Below, piece after piece: positions 9,114 to 18,986 of a stretch of 43,170 nt of DNA. The stretch's first letter is position 1. Every line of letters starts with the position of its first letter. The notes below the pieces were generated by a model, which saw only the letters and a list, made by a program, of their open reading frames with translations, made no database searches and had not been told where the DNA came from. Both the position numbers and the translations under genes were made by a program. The stretch is from Gammaproteobacteria bacterium (GTDB lineage: Bacteria > Pseudomonadota > Gammaproteobacteria > UWMA-0217): the NCBI GenBank assembly GCA_026981985.1, contig JALSHZ010000123.1, forward strand, positions 1 through 43,170. Reading direction: 5' to 3'.

Positions 9114-10436
9114 TCAGGGGCGATACCACTCATTACGGTGCAACCACTCCACCAGTTCATCTGGTGGCTGTGGCCGGCTGATGAAATATCCCTGCACAAC
9201 ATCACAGCCCGCATCCATCGCCAGGTGATAGGTTTCGACATCCTCGATGCCTTCAGCAATCACGCGCAGACCAAAGCCTTTGGCCAGCTCCGCCACCGTT
9301 TCCACGATCAGACGATCTTTGCGTTCGTGACGCATGTTGTCGACAAAGGCGCGGTCGATCTTGATTTCCTGAATCGGAATATTCTTTAGATACTCGAATG
9401 ACGAATAGCCGGTACCGAAATCATCCATTGACAGCTTGATGCCCATCGCATTGATTTCGGTAAAAACCTCCATCGCCTTGTCGGGATTTTCCATAAAAGC
9501 CGTTTCGGTGATTTCCAGCGTCAACGCCTCAACCGGCATGCCCCAGATATTCCTGCGGCTGATGAAGCGCATCAGTGCCGGGTCATTGATCACCTCGGTG
9601 GAGAGATTGACGGCGATCGGCACGGCATCCTTGCCCCAGCGCTGATACTGCAAAATCGCATTATTCAAAGTCTGAAAGGTCAAATTATTGATCAGCCCGG
9701 AGCGTTCCGCCGTGGCGATAATCAGATCCGGCCGGACAACACCAAAAATCGGGCTGGTCCAGCGTACCAGCGACTCGACACCAACCACCCTGCCCGTTCG
9801 CATCTCGACCTTTGGCTGAAACACCGATGTAATCTCGTTCTGCTCCAGCGCACGTTCCAGGTCCAGTTGCAGTTCGAGAAAGGGAAACTCATCCTGCTCA
9901 TCGCTAATCTCATCATGAATGCATTGCGGCAGGCGGGAATCATGGGCATGCAGCAACGAGCTGTCTGCGAGACGCATCAGCTCCGGTGCATCGACCGATT
10001 TGTCGACACTGTAGCTGGCACCAATGGTGACATTGACGCGAAAACTGCTGTCCATCACGGAAAAAAGCTCAAAGACAATGCGTTGAATCTTATTGATGGC
10101 CAGTCCCAGCTGCTGCCTGATCTTCAAGTCCGGCAGCAGCACTACAAACTCGGAGAGGCCCAGTGGCAATACCGTTACTTTCGCTGGCAATTCCTTGTTC
10201 AACCTCTCTACCACCAGCTTGCTCAGCGTTGCGGCGAAGCGATAACCATAGCTGGCACGGATACGCTGATACTGGTTGATTTCAACGAGAACCACACCAA
10301 CCATCAACGTGGTATCCCGGTTGGCTTTCAGTAGCGCTTCAATCCGGCAGATTGCGTCATCACGCGGCACCGTGCGGAACCCGGTATCGCCACAATCACA
10401 TGGCGAAACAGCACGACTCTCAGAGGTAGAAGTCAT
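9114..10436 (-). CDS. Degenerate GGDEF-EAL protein, likely c-di-GMP phosphodiesterase
   Basis: A 440-residue protein. Residues about 25-170 resemble a GGDEF domain, but the active-site loop reads GLSEF (93-97) in place of GGDEF, so diguanylate cyclase activity is not expected. Residues about 185-435 form an EAL domain: ESLVRW has Ser-Leu where the motif has Ala-Leu but keeps Glu221, and the key downstream stretches MDDFGTGYSS, KIDRAFV and AEGIED are intact, so hydrolysis of c-di-GMP is plausible. No membrane segment or signal peptide is visible. The preferred ATG lies inside the end of the HD-GYP gene (17-nt overlap), pointing to coupled translation. A longer frame from 10571 would begin deep in that gene with an unrelated N terminus. 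Confidence 0.85.
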   Translation of the reverse strand: MTSTSESRAVSPCDCGDTGFRTVPRDDAICRIEALLKANRDTTLMVGVVLVEINQYQRIRASYGYRFAATLSKLVVERLNKELPAKVTVLPLGLSEFVVLLPDLKIRQQLGLAINKIQRIVFELFSVMDSSFRVNVTIGASYSVDKSVDAPELMRLADSSLLHAHDSRLPQCIHDEISDEQDEFPFLELQLDLERALEQNEITSVFQPKVEMRTGRVVGVESLVRWTSPIFGVVRPDLIIATAERSGLINNLTFQTLNNAILQYQRWGKDAVPIAVNLSTEVINDPALMRFISRRNIWGMPVEALTLEITETAFMENPDKAMEVFTEINAMGIKLSMDDFGTGYSSFEYLKNIPIQEIKIDRAFVDNMRHERKDRLIVETVAELAKGFGLRVIAEGIEDVETYHLAMDAGCDVVQGYFISRPQPPDELVEWLHRNEWYRP

Positions 10437-11745
10437 CGGCCGTGACACCATACGAATTGGGCTTGAGCGCTGACTCGATAAACAGCTTGTTGCCGTTCTT
10501 GTCGAACAGTTCCATTGCCAGATCACAGTTGTATGGCATGTCGATCTCTTGCTTGTCACTGTCTCTGACAATCAACACAGTCGGGCGCAAACGCCGCAGT
10601 GGGTTCTGTTCGATAACGATACCTACCTCACCCGAACTCAGCAGCACGATCGAGCCAGTAGGGTAAACCCCCTGGCATTGAATGAATTCCTCGACCAGCT
10701 CGGGCTGAAAACGAGTACCGCTGCCGCTATAGAGCGCATTGATCGCCTGTGCTGTGCTATGTGCCGGACGGTAGGGGCGTGGATGTGTGTAGGCATCGTA
10801 GAAATCGACAATCGCTGCTATGCGTGCGTAGACAGGGATTTCTGACCCTTTCATCCCTTTCGGATAGCCCTTGCCATCGAAACGTTCATGGTGATAGGCA
10901 ACAATCGAAAGCACCTCGGGATCAAGGCCTGGTGTTTCGGCCAGCACTTCGATCGAATAGTCGACATGCTGCTTCAACAGGCGTACTTCGACATGATGCA
11001 GCTTACCTACCTTGTCGAGCAATGCAGGGGGGAGCTTCAGCTTGCCGATGTCCAGCAGCAACACGCCGAGCGCCAATTTATTCAATTCTGCCTCGGTCAA
11101 GCCGAGATGGCGACCAAACAGAATGGCCAGCACGGAGGCCTCGACACTGTGCGCATAAGAGTAGCTATCCTGGGACTGAAGCCGTACCAGTAACGCGGAT
11201 GCATCCGGGTTGCGAATCATGCTCTCGATCAGATGATTGGTCGAGGCTTTTACCTCATCGACATGCAGCTCGCTACTCTCATTGTAGGATGCCAGTGCAT
11301 TGTTCAGCGAAGTTTCGAGTTCAGCATGCACCTCACGCGCGACATCCAGCTCCTTTTCAATCGAAGCGGTGACCTCATACTCAACGAATGCATTGGGCAA
11401 CCCGACGGCATCATGTGCCTTGCGCGCTGCAGCGACGAGTTTGCCGCGCTCAGTCGCCCCCCCCGGCGTCCATTGATCATTCTGCACATCCCGCTGCATC
11501 ACGAGATGGTCTACACCCTCGTCATCGCTGCCAGGAACAGCCGAACTGTCATGACTGCTCAGCACATGCTTACCTCGGGAGGGATCAATATAGACATGCT
11601 GGCAGCACTGCTGAAGTTGCTGCAGATCCTCATCGGATTCGATCAGGAACCCCTGCAACAGAAAGGGGGATTCGTGCCAGGGTCGGTCCAGTTCGGTAAC
11701 GAACATCCCTGCACTCAATTCATCGACTGTGATCTTGACGGTCAT
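10420..11745 (-). CDS. HD-GYP domain protein with N-terminal DUF3391, altered HD motif
   Basis: A 441-residue cytoplasmic protein starting MTVKITVDELSAGMFV, a typical DUF3391 opening; AAGGGAT precedes this ATG. The HD-GYP domain occupies about residues 195-400. The GYP motif is present (HHERFDGKGYPKG, P295), as is PYRPA. The metal-binding His-Asp pair, however, reads LLLDIGK, with Leu231 in place of the His before Asp232, and the usual DVFDALTS region reads VDFYDAYTH. HD-GYP proteins normally hydrolyse c-di-GMP; loss of this His suggests weak or no catalysis and perhaps a binding or scaffold role. It lies 152 nt downstream of prfC and overlaps the EAL gene by 17 nt. Confidence 0.88.
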   Translation of the reverse strand: MTVKITVDELSAGMFVTELDRPWHESPFLLQGFLIESDEDLQQLQQCCQHVYIDPSRGKHVLSSHDSSAVPGSDDEGVDHLVMQRDVQNDQWTPGGATERGKLVAAARKAHDAVGLPNAFVEYEVTASIEKELDVAREVHAELETSLNNALASYNESSELHVDEVKASTNHLIESMIRNPDASALLVRLQSQDSYSYAHSVEASVLAILFGRHLGLTEAELNKLALGVLLLDIGKLKLPPALLDKVGKLHHVEVRLLKQHVDYSIEVLAETPGLDPEVLSIVAYHHERFDGKGYPKGMKGSEIPVYARIAAIVDFYDAYTHPRPYRPAHSTAQAINALYSGSGTRFQPELVEEFIQCQGVYPTGSIVLLSSGEVGIVIEQNPLRRLRPTVLIVRDSDKQEIDMPYNCDLAMELFDKNGNKLFIESALKPNSYGVTADDFYL

Positions 11746-11897
11746 TATCCCTTGACAGCTATCGGTTCCAATCCGGAACGCGACAGTACCAAGGCTTTCA
11801 TTTTCGCTCCACGAGGCAGCTGGCAAACTCCGATCGGGATCACAGCGCATGGCGCAGGCGGTAGAAAAGTGGGACTTACCGGACTAACCCGTAAGAG

Positions 11898-13484
11898 CTA
11901 ACCCCCATGCTCCCGCGTGGCGCGAAATTCGATGTCAGGCCACTTCTCCTGCGCCATCTGCAGGTTGACTCGGGTCGGTGCGATATAGACCAGATCACCT
12001 CCGTGGTCGATGGCCAGGTTGCTCGCCATCTTCTCGCGGAACTGTTCAAGCTTCTTCTCGTCGTCACTCGTCACCCAGCGGGCGGTGTTGACATTGACCG
12101 CTTCAAAATCGCATTCGACATTGTATTCCGCCTTGAGCCGGTGGGCAACAACATCGAATTGCAGAATGCCGACCGCGCCGAGCACGAGATCATTGTTGGT
12201 CAGCGGCTTGAACAGCTGGGTTGCCCCCTCCTCACAGAGCTGGGTCAAGCCCTTCAGCAGCGCCTTCATCTTCAGCGGATCACGCAGCCGGGCACGGCGG
12301 AAAAGCTCCGGCGCAAAGTTCGGAATACCGGTGAAACGGAGCGTCTCGCCCTGGGTAAAAGTGTCGCCAATGCGGATCGTGCCGTGGTTGTGCAGGCCGA
12401 TGATGTCGCCTGGGTAAGCGGCCTCGACATGATCCCGCGATGCCGCCATGAAGGTGAGCGCATCGGCAATCTTCAGATCCTTGCCGGTGCGCACCTGATG
12501 GATCTTCATACCCTTGCTGAACGTGCCGGAGCAGATGCGCGCAAACGCAATGCGGTCGCGATGCTGCGGGTCCATGTTGGCCTGGATCTTGAAAACGAAG
12601 CAGCTGAACTTCTCTTCCGACGGATCGACCACCCGTGCCGAGGCATCACGCGGCAGTGGCGGCGGCGCGTACTTCACGAAGTCGTCCAGCAGTTCATTGA
12701 CGCCGAAATTGTTCAGCGCCGAACCGAAATAGACTGGCGTCAGTTCACCGGACAGGAAAGCTTCCTGATCGAAGGCATGGCTGGCGCCCTGCACCAGCTC
12801 TATTTCTTCGCGCAGCTCAGCGGCCATGTCACCAATCAGCTCATCGAGGCGCGGATTATCAAGCCCGTCGATCACCTCACCTTCCTGGATCTTGCCGCCA
12901 TGGGCGGGGGAAAACAGATGAATCCTGTCATTGCCCAGGTGGTAAACCCCTTTCAGACGCTTGCCCATGCCGATCGGCCAGGTCATCGGCGCACAGCGGA
13001 TTTTCAGCACATCCTCGATCTCGTCGAGCAGTTCGATCGGCTCCCGCCCCTCCCGATCGAGCTTGTTGACGAAGGTCATGATCGGGGTATCACGCAGGCG
13101 GCAAACCTCCATCAGCTTGATCGTCCGCTCCTCAACGCCCTTGGCCACGTCGATGACCATCAGCGCCGAATCGACTGCCGTCAGCGTGCGGTAGGTATCT
13201 TCGGAAAAATCCTCGTGCCCCGGCGTGTCGAGCAGATTGACGATGCAATCGCCATAGGGAAATTGCATGACTGACGAAGTGACGGAAATTCCGCGCTGTT
13301 TTTCCAGCTCCATCCAGTCTGATGTCGCATGCCGGGCCGACTTGCGTCCCTTGACAGTGCCGGCCTGCTGAATGGCGCGCCCATAGAGCAATAATTTTTC
13401 AGTGATGGTAGTTTTTCCCGCATCGGGGTGAGAGATGATTGCAAAGGTTCTGCGCCTGCGCATTTCCTCGAGGAAACTGGACAT
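11898..13484 (-). CDS. prfC: Peptide chain release factor 3
   Basis: A GTPase that removes RF1 or RF2 from the ribosome after peptide release. It has 528 residues, the usual length. The G1 loop is SHPDAGKTT (18-26), the G2 region includes GISVTSS, G3 is DTPGHEDF, and G4 is NKLD. Domain II starts near residue 290 and the C-terminal domain III follows. The RF3-type insertion [13 protein letters not shown] before switch I distinguishes it from EF-G. It is divergent from the SCP2-like gene (177-nt gap), which presumably holds both promoters, and upstream of the two c-di-GMP-type genes on the same strand. Confidence 0.97.
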   Translation of the reverse strand: MSSFLEEMRRRRTFAIISHPDAGKTTITEKLLLYGRAIQQAGTVKGRKSARHATSDWMELEKQRGISVTSSVMQFPYGDCIVNLLDTPGHEDFSEDTYRTLTAVDSALMVIDVAKGVEERTIKLMEVCRLRDTPIMTFVNKLDREGREPIELLDEIEDVLKIRCAPMTWPIGMGKRLKGVYHLGNDRIHLFSPAHGGKIQEGEVIDGLDNPRLDELIGDMAAELREEIELVQGASHAFDQEAFLSGELTPVYFGSALNNFGVNELLDDFVKYAPPPLPRDASARVVDPSEEKFSCFVFKIQANMDPQHRDRIAFARICSGTFSKGMKIHQVRTGKDLKIADALTFMAASRDHVEAAYPGDIIGLHNHGTIRIGDTFTQGETLRFTGIPNFAPELFRRARLRDPLKMKALLKGLTQLCEEGATQLFKPLTNNDLVLGAVGILQFDVVAHRLKAEYNVECDFEAVNVNTARWVTSDDEKKLEQFREKMASNLAIDHGGDLVYIAPTRVNLQMAQEKWPDIEFRATREHGG

Positions 13485-13661
13485 GGTGTGGTGGTTGCCG
13501 TAATCGCGTAAAAGCGCGGAATTATACAGTATTTCAGGCTATTCTTAATTAGTTGCAACAGTACAATTTTTTAGGCAGGATCGTGACACACCACACTCAA
13601 CATGCCGCCAACACTGACTTCCGGCGGCCAGTCACAGCAACCACAACGAGGGTACAAAAAA

Positions 13662-14057
13662 ATGGCAGAACTTTTCTCGCCCGAATGGATGGAAGGCTTC
13701 AAGGATGCATGGAACGCAGAATCAGAACTCAGCGACGCACTCGCCGCCATCGGCTTCAATTCCGTCATCGGCTATGGCTTCCCAGAGGATGAAAATCCCA
13801 GCGGCGTACTCGTCGTCGAAAACGGCAAGGCCACCTCCGGCGGCGCCTACGACGGCCAGGAACTGAACTGGGACATCCGCGCCAAAAAAGCCCAGTGGGA
13901 AAAATGGATGAAGAAACCGCCTGGCATGGCTGGCCTCGGTATGGCTTTCACCACTGGAAAAATGAAATTCAAGGTGGGTGACTATGGCAGCATGCTGAAA
14001 GATCCACGCATGGCCGGGCCGTTCATCAAGAGCTTCAGCGTCATGGCGCGCGTCTGA
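13662..14057 (+). CDS. SCP2 sterol-binding domain-like protein
   Basis: A 131-residue cytoplasmic protein starting MAELFSPEWMEGF. Its pattern (helix, VLVVENGKA strand, then KFKVGDYGSMLKDPRMAGP and a short C-terminal helix) resembles small SCP2 sterol-transfer proteins, which bind lipids or acyl chains in a hydrophobic pocket. The ligand and pathway are unknown. GAGGG lies a suitable distance before the ATG at 13662; an earlier in-frame start at 13602 adds a low-complexity stretch and is less likely. A strong terminator follows, so it is probably a single-gene transcript. Confidence 0.75.
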   Translation: MAELFSPEWMEGFKDAWNAESELSDALAAIGFNSVIGYGFPEDENPSGVLVVENGKATSGGAYDGQELNWDIRAKKAQWEKWMKKPPGMAGLGMAFTTGKMKFKVGDYGSMLKDPRMAGPFIKSFSVMARV

Positions 14058-14083
14058 CCCAAACAAAATAATCCACTAACAGC

Positions 14084-14116
14084 AAATGGCCCGGATTCCG
14101 GGCCATTTCCGTTTTG
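14084..14116 (+). terminator. Intrinsic terminator after the SCP2-like gene
   Basis: A 12-bp perfect stem, AAATGGCCCGGA (14084-14095) with TCCGGGCCATTT (14097-14108), is followed by CCGTTTTGT. It sits 27 nt after the stop of the SCP2-like gene and about 20 nt before the hisI start. The short T-run is broken, so termination may be partial. Confidence 0.7.
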
Positions 14117-14134
14117 TCCCCGACCTCAGCATCC

Positions 14135-14572
14135 ATGAACTTTTTTAAATCCACCGAATCCGCCGACAAAGGCGCTCGTTTCGATCTCGACGAAGCCCTG
14201 CAAGCCATCAAATACAATGCCGATGGTCTGGTGCCTGCCATCGCGCAGCAATACGACAGCGGCGAAGTACTGATGATGGCTTGGATGAACCTGCCATCGA
14301 TTCGCGAAACCCTGCAAACCGGCCGTGTCTGCTACTGGTCGCGCTCACGTCAGCAATATTGGCGCAAGGGTGAATCCTCGGGCCAGATCCAACTGCTCAA
14401 GGAAATCCGTATCGACTGCGATGGCGACACCCTGCTCCTGCTGGTAGACCAGACCGGCCCGGCCTGCCACACTGGCCGCAAAAGCTGTTTCTACAACATC
14501 ATCCGCAACAACCATTTGGAGATCGGCTCCGAGCCACTGATCGACCCGGAGACGCTGTACAAACAATCGTGA
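14135..14572 (+). CDS. hisI: Phosphoribosyl-AMP cyclohydrolase
   Basis: Third step of histidine synthesis: opens the purine ring of phosphoribosyl-AMP to give ProFAR. The 145-residue product is HisI alone, without the fused HisE pyrophosphatase of E. coli. Family motifs are all present: [21 protein letters not shown], the metal-binding DCDGD, and [12 protein letters not shown] with zinc-binding cysteines. The ATG at 14135 is preferred over a TTG at 14114, which would lie against the upstream terminator. Its stop overlaps the GTG start of yidD (GTGA). No other his gene is in the window, so this is a stand-alone hisI outside a his operon. Confidence 0.94.
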   Translation: MNFFKSTESADKGARFDLDEALQAIKYNADGLVPAIAQQYDSGEVLMMAWMNLPSIRETLQTGRVCYWSRSRQQYWRKGESSGQIQLLKEIRIDCDGDTLLLLVDQTGPACHTGRKSCFYNIIRNNHLEIGSEPLIDPETLYKQS

Positions 14573-14802
14573 AACGCCTGCTCACCGGCCTGATCAAAAT
14601 CTACACCGCCCTCATCAGCCCCTACATCGGCCACAGCTGCCGCTACACCCCCACCTGCTCCGCCTACGCCATCGAAGCCATCGAGAAACACGGTGTGCTG
14701 AAGGGGTTGTGGCTTGGCACCCGACGGGTGCTACGCTGCCATCCGTTTCATGAGGGGGGGATTGATCCGGTGCCGGAGGTTAAGCGGGGGAAACGGGGGT
14801 GA
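14569..14802 (+). CDS. yidD: Membrane protein insertion efficiency factor YidD
   Basis: A 77-residue inner-membrane-associated protein that assists YidC in inserting membrane proteins. The amphipathic N terminus ([18 protein letters not shown]) and the signature [19 protein letters not shown] are textbook, with [10 protein letters not shown] near the C terminus. It uses GTG as start, overlapping the hisI stop by 4 nt, so translation is coupled. In most bacteria yidD sits between rnpA and yidC near the origin; here it has a different partner. The 3' end borders the 14.8-15.4 kb repeat cluster. Confidence 0.93.
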   Translation: MKRLLTGLIKIYTALISPYIGHSCRYTPTCSAYAIEAIEKHGVLKGLWLGTRRVLRCHPFHEGGIDPVPEVKRGKRG

Positions 14803-14887
14803 GTTGGCTTGTGCTCTGTTGCTGTCACTGAGGTGGGAGCAAGATTCCGTTGGCGTCCTGCGCATTTCGCCCCCTCCCGTGGGGCGA

Positions 14888-14921
14888 GTTACCTTTTTGC
14901 CTACAGCTGCAAAAAGGTAAC
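14888..14921. repeat. Stem-loop with 13-bp perfect stem
   Basis: GTTACCTTTTTGC pairs with GCAAAAAGGTAAC around an 8-nt loop. It adjoins the left inverted repeat of the 14843-15426 element and is followed by a run of seven A. The T-run on the minus strand could make this a terminator for transcription coming from dnaE. Confidence 0.7.
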
Positions 14922-15065
14922 CCAAAAAAAGCCGCCCCACACACGCTTGATTCCACTGCTGGGCACGCCTTCCGGGGTCAGCTTGAGCGGCTTCCTGCCG
15001 CGCAAGCTTCAACCGGCCATCCATGGCCGGTTGCCCCCTCCAGTCGTACCCGGCAGCGGCGCGTG
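14919..15065 (-). repeat. About 147-bp repeat module, inverted copy of 3115-3262
   Basis: Read on the minus strand it matches 3115-3262 nearly base for base, including the ACCGGCCATGGATGGCCGGT palindrome and the GGCGTGCCC stretch. One copy is inside a transposed element and the other inside the 14843-15426 inverted-repeat cluster. Confidence 0.85.
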
Positions 15066-15112
15066 CGAGGGGGAGGCCCGCAGGCTCGCTATCGCATCGC
15101 TCGTATCTTCAT

Positions 15113-15140
15113 GTCATTCCAGCTGGGACGCTGGAATGAC
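15113..15140. repeat. GTCATTCCAGC palindrome
   Basis: GTCATTCCAGC pairs with GCTGGAATGAC (11 bp) around TGGGAC. It resembles the short GTCATTCC-type interspersed palindromes found in many proteobacterial genomes. Confidence 0.6.
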
Positions 15141-15347
15141 GGCATTGAAGCAATGCCGGGCCAAAGGCCGGCGAGCCGTATTATTTCCCCTTTTGCCTGC
15201 CCGAGCATCGCAGGACCAGACGGGATCAGCCCACAGGGGCAGGCCAGGGATGGCCTGAGTCGGTCGCCGCGAAGGGACGCGTCGACCGACCCCCGGCTGG
15301 GCCGAGAAGCGCAGGAAACAGCAGGCAAGTGGGGCGGCGTTTCTTTG

Positions 15348-15381
15348 GTTACTTTCTTGTCGCTGTTGACAAGAAAGTAAC
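15348..15381. repeat. Stem-loop with 14-bp perfect stem
   Basis: GTTACTTTCTTGTC pairs perfectly with GACAAGAAAGTAAC around the loop GCTGTT. It adjoins the right inverted repeat of the 14843-15426 element, mirroring the stem-loop at the left side, though with a different stem sequence. Confidence 0.7.
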
Positions 15382-15503
15382 TCGCCCCACGGGAGGGGGC
15401 GAAACCTGCAGGACGCCAACGGAATCAATCACTCGCTCAAGAGCAGCAACGAAGCCTCCAATCACCATCAGGCTCGCTAACGCATCGCACGCTCCATCAG
15501 CGA

Positions 15504-18500
15504 TCACTGATACCGAACCGCCACCTTCCCCTCCCCAGCCCACTTCTCCAACCGCTGCAAGCATTCATCAGTAGGCGTCACTGCCCACTCCTCCGCCAGC
15601 CGGATCTCCGCTCTCGCATTGCCATTGACATACTTGAGCACAACCGGACAGCGGCCATCCCGGTAGGGCATCAACAGCCGTGATATGTCGGCCGCACCTT
15701 CTCCCCTGGTCAGCAGCGATCGCTCTACCTGCAATTCGAGAAAACGCGCATAGCGGGCACGGGCATGATCGATATCGAACAGTTCCTTGCAGCGCAGGCG
15801 GAACTGGCCGGAGTAGTCGTCGTAGGCGAGCGAGCCATCGACGACGAGAATCCGGTCCTTGACCAGAAGATCGGCATATTTTTCATAGTCTTCACCAAAA
15901 AAGCTCACCTCGATTCGCCCTGAACGATCATCCAGCGTGACGAAGGCCATGCGGCCACGGCGACCGTTGCGGGTGCGGATTTCGATGACCAGGCCGGCAA
16001 CGACGACTTGCTTTTCGGCGCCCCGCCTGCCCTGGGTGGCGTTGTCGAGGTTGAGGTCAACAATACGACAGGAGGTGAACACCTTCAGTTCTTCGAGGTA
16101 ACGATTGATGGGGTGGCCGGTGAGGTAGAGTCCGAGCGTCTCCTTCTCCTGCTTCAACCGATGCAGCTCGTCCCACTCCTCCACCGCTTCGCGTTCAGCA
16201 TCCGAGACGACGACCGCCGGGCCACCGAACAGGTCGCTCTGACCGGCTGCCAGATCGCGATGATGCTGCTCGGCGCGCTGCAACGCGTCGTCCAGCCAGG
16301 CCATGGCGCTGGCGCGGCTGGGGGTGATGCTGTCGAGCGCCCCCGCACGGATCAGGGCTTCGAGCACGCGGCGGTTGGTCTTTTGCGTATTGACACGGCG
16401 ACACAGATCATCGAGTGAGCTGTAGGGACCATTGGCCTCGCGCTCGTCGATCAGATTCTCGATGGCGCCCTCACCAACCCCTTTGAGTGCGCCGAGGCCG
16501 TAGACGATCGAGCCATCCGGCAACGCGGCGAATTTGTAGCGCGAGCGATTCACATCCGGCGGAATCACGGTGATGCCGAGATCACGGCAGTCGTCGATCA
16601 GGGTGACGACCTTGTCGGTGTTGTCCATGTCCGCCGACAACACCGACGACATGAACTCAGCCGGATAGTGCTGTTTCAGCCAGGCAGTCTGATAGGAGAG
16701 CAGCGCATAGGCAGCCGAATGCGACTTGTTGAAGCCGTAACCCGCGAACTTCTCCATCAGATCGAAGATGTAAGTGGCGACATGCTCGTCGACGCCCCGT
16801 TCGGTGGCACCGGTGACGAAGATGGTGCGCTGTTTTTCCATCTCCTCGGGCTTCTTCTTGCCCATGGCGCGGCGCAGCATGTCGGCACCGCCGAGGGTGT
16901 ACCCGGCAAGCACCTGGGCGATCTGCATGACCTGTTCCTGATAGAGGATGACGCCGTAGGTCGGCTTCAGGATCGGCTCCAGATCGGGATGCGGATACTC
17001 CACCTTCTGCCGCCCGTGCTTGCGGGCGATAAAGTCGTCCACCATGCCCGATTGCAGTGGACCGGGCCGGAACAGTGCTACCAGAGCAACGATGTCCTCG
17101 AACACGTCGGGCTGCAAGCGCTTGATCAGGTCTTTCATGCCACGTGATTCGAGCTGGAACACCGCTGTGGTCAGCTGATTCTTCAGTAATGTGAAAGTAT
17201 CGGGGTCGTCGAGCGGAATGCGGGAGATATCGAGCTTCTCCTCGCCATCGGCGCGGTGCTCATTGACCGCTTTGACCGCCCAGTCGATGATCGTCAGTGT
17301 GCGCAGACCGAGGAAGTCGAACTTGACCAGACCGACCGCCTCGACGTCATCCTTGTCAAACTGGGTGACGAGGTTGCTGCCATCCGGCTCGCAGTACAGC
17401 GCGGAAAAGTCGGTCAGCTTGGTCGGGGCAATGACGACGCCGCCCGCATGCTTGCCAGCATTGCGCGAGATGCCTTCCAGCTTCATCGCCAGCTCGATCA
17501 GGGCGCGGACTTCTTCGTCCTCGTCGTAGAGTTTTTTCAGATCCTCCGATTCATCCAGCGCCTTGGTCAGCGTCATGCCGATTTCGAACGGCACCGCCTT
17601 GGCGATGCGATCGACGAAACCGTAGGGATGGTCGAGCACCCGGCCGACATCGCGCACCACCGCCTTGGCCGCCATCGAGCCGTAGGTGATGATCTGCGAC
17701 ACCTTTTCGCGGCCATAGGTACGCGCCACATAGGCGATGACCTCGTCGCGGTTGTCCATGCAGAAGTCGATATCGAAATCCGGCATCGACACCCGCTCCG
17801 GGTTGAGGAAACGCTCGAACAGCAGATCGTATTCCAGCGGGTCGAGGTCGGTGATCTTCAGTGCATAGGCCACCAGCGAACCGGCCCCGGAACCCCGCCC
17901 CGGACCGACCGGAATATCGTTGTCCTTGGCCCACTGGATGAAGTCGGCAACGATCAGGAAGTAGCCAGGAAAGCCCATCTGGTTGATGACGTTCAGCTCG
18001 ATTTCGAGCCGTTCGTGATAGGCCTTGGCGCGTTCTTCCCGGTTCTCGCAGCCTTCCGGCAGCAACACCTGCAAGCGCTGTTCCAGCCCCTTGCGTGACT
18101 CTTGACAGAAATACTCTTCGGTGGTCATCCCCTCGGGGATCGGGAATTCCGGCAGCACCGGATTGCCGAGGTCCAGCGTCACCGCGCAGCGCCGCGCGAT
18201 CTCGACGCTGTTCTGCAGCGCTTCGGGCAGATCGGAAAACAGCTCGGCCATTTCCGCCGATGTCTTCAGATACTGCTCGGCCGTGTACTTGCGCGGGCGT
18301 CGGCTGTCACTGAGCGTATAGCCGCCGTGAATGCAGACACGGGCTTCGTGAGCATCGAAATCCGCGGCCTCGATAAAGCGCACATCATTGGTCGCCACGA
18401 CCGGCACGCCTTCCTCAATGCTCAGCTCCACGGCAGCGCGGATGAATGCCGCCTCGCCAGGCCGTCCAACGCGCTGCAGTTCAAGGTAGAAGCGATCAGG

Positions 18501-18986
18501 GAACTGTTCGCGCCAGAACGCCAGCTCCGCCTTCGCCTGCGCCAGATCCCCGTTCTTCAGCGCTTCCCACAACTGCCCTTCGAAGCCGCCGGACAGCGCC
18601 AGCAGTCCATCGCTATGCGCCACCAGCCAGGCCTTCGAGATCCCGGGTGTGCCATCGATCTGCCCTTCCTGGTAGCCGAGTGACACCAGCTCGATCAGAT
18701 TGCGGTAGCCCCGCTCGTTCTGCGCCAGCAGCACGACACGAGTCAGACGATCTGCATCGTGTTCGTCACGCAACCAGGCGTCGACGCCGAAGATCGGCTG
18801 AATCCCCTTGGCCAGCGCCGCGCGGTAGAACTTGACGACGGCGAACAGATTGCTCTGATCGGTCAGCGCCACGGCGGGCATGCCATCCGCTGCCACCGCC
18901 TCCATCAGCGGTTTGACGCGCACGATGCCATCGACGAGGGAGAACTCGGTGTGCAGATGCAGGTGAACGAAGCCGGGATCAGTCAT
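15504..18986 (-). CDS. dnaE: DNA polymerase III alpha subunit
   Basis: Replicative polymerase of the chromosome. The 1160-residue length equals that of E. coli DnaE. The N-terminal PHP domain opens with [11 protein letters not shown]. The palm carries the catalytic aspartates in PDFDIDF (402-408) and the third in [20 protein letters not shown] marks the Pol3 core. The tandem helix-hairpin-helix lies at about 830-900, and the OB fold at about 985-1070 ([18 protein letters not shown]). The C-terminal region matches the tau-binding part. Its ATG overlaps the end of rnhB by 8 nt, the conserved rnhB-dnaE pair. DnaE type 1, with no sign of an exonuclease fusion. Confidence 0.98.
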   Translation of the reverse strand: MTDPGFVHLHLHTEFSLVDGIVRVKPLMEAVAADGMPAVALTDQSNLFAVVKFYRAALAKGIQPIFGVDAWLRDEHDADRLTRVVLLAQNERGYRNLIELVSLGYQEGQIDGTPGISKAWLVAHSDGLLALSGGFEGQLWEALKNGDLAQAKAELAFWREQFPDRFYLELQRVGRPGEAAFIRAAVELSIEEGVPVVATNDVRFIEAADFDAHEARVCIHGGYTLSDSRRPRKYTAEQYLKTSAEMAELFSDLPEALQNSVEIARRCAVTLDLGNPVLPEFPIPEGMTTEEYFCQESRKGLEQRLQVLLPEGCENREERAKAYHERLEIELNVINQMGFPGYFLIVADFIQWAKDNDIPVGPGRGSGAGSLVAYALKITDLDPLEYDLLFERFLNPERVSMPDFDIDFCMDNRDEVIAYVARTYGREKVSQIITYGSMAAKAVVRDVGRVLDHPYGFVDRIAKAVPFEIGMTLTKALDESEDLKKLYDEDEEVRALIELAMKLEGISRNAGKHAGGVVIAPTKLTDFSALYCEPDGSNLVTQFDKDDVEAVGLVKFDFLGLRTLTIIDWAVKAVNEHRADGEEKLDISRIPLDDPDTFTLLKNQLTTAVFQLESRGMKDLIKRLQPDVFEDIVALVALFRPGPLQSGMVDDFIARKHGRQKVEYPHPDLEPILKPTYGVILYQEQVMQIAQVLAGYTLGGADMLRRAMGKKKPEEMEKQRTIFVTGATERGVDEHVATYIFDLMEKFAGYGFNKSHSAAYALLSYQTAWLKQHYPAEFMSSVLSADMDNTDKVVTLIDDCRDLGITVIPPDVNRSRYKFAALPDGSIVYGLGALKGVGEGAIENLIDEREANGPYSSLDDLCRRVNTQKTNRRVLEALIRAGALDSITPSRASAMAWLDDALQRAEQHHRDLAAGQSDLFGGPAVVVSDAEREAVEEWDELHRLKQEKETLGLYLTGHPINRYLEELKVFTSCRIVDLNLDNATQGRRGAEKQVVVAGLVIEIRTRNGRRGRMAFVTLDDRSGRIEVSFFGEDYEKYADLLVKDRILVVDGSLAYDDYSGQFRLRCKELFDIDHARARYARFLELQVERSLLTRGEGAADISRLLMPYRDGRCPVVLKYVNGNARAEIRLAEEWAVTPTDECLQRLEKWAGEGKVAVRYQ

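Larger units (their letters stand above)
14843..15426. repeat. 584-bp gene-free element bounded by 50-bp inverted repeats
   Basis: The left arm 14843-14892 (beginning GATTCCGTTGGCGTCCTG) and right arm 15377-15426 are inverted copies with only about four mismatches near the middle. Each arm leads into a TTAC-type stem-loop. Inside are the 147-bp module shared with 3115-3262 and a GTCATTCCAGC palindrome at 15113-15140. I see no target duplication and no transposase. It fills most of the 701-nt gap between yidD and dnaE; the flanks 14803-14842 and 15427-15503 show nothing else. Open frames in it appear spurious. It may be a composite of interspersed repeats or a miniature element. Confidence 0.75.

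Noticed and set aside
10437-10571. Longer N terminus for the GGDEF-EAL protein
   Set aside because: The extension is an out-of-frame reading of the HD-GYP C terminus and is unlike known domains; the ATG at 10436 gives a compact overlap.
11907-13274. 455-residue open frame antisense to prfC
   Set aside because: prfC on the other strand is unmistakable; long antisense frames are common in G+C-rich genes.
14843-15426. Target-site duplication around the 50-bp inverted repeats
   Set aside because: The flanking bases on the two sides do not match over any convincing length, so transposition cannot be claimed for this unit.
14809-15428. Several open frames on both strands between yidD and dnaE
   Set aside because: All run through the inverted-repeat cluster; overlapping frames are open on both strands and none resembles a known protein.
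17256-18098. 280-residue open frame antisense to dnaE
   Set aside because: It is a shadow of the dnaE coding sequence with no independent start signal.
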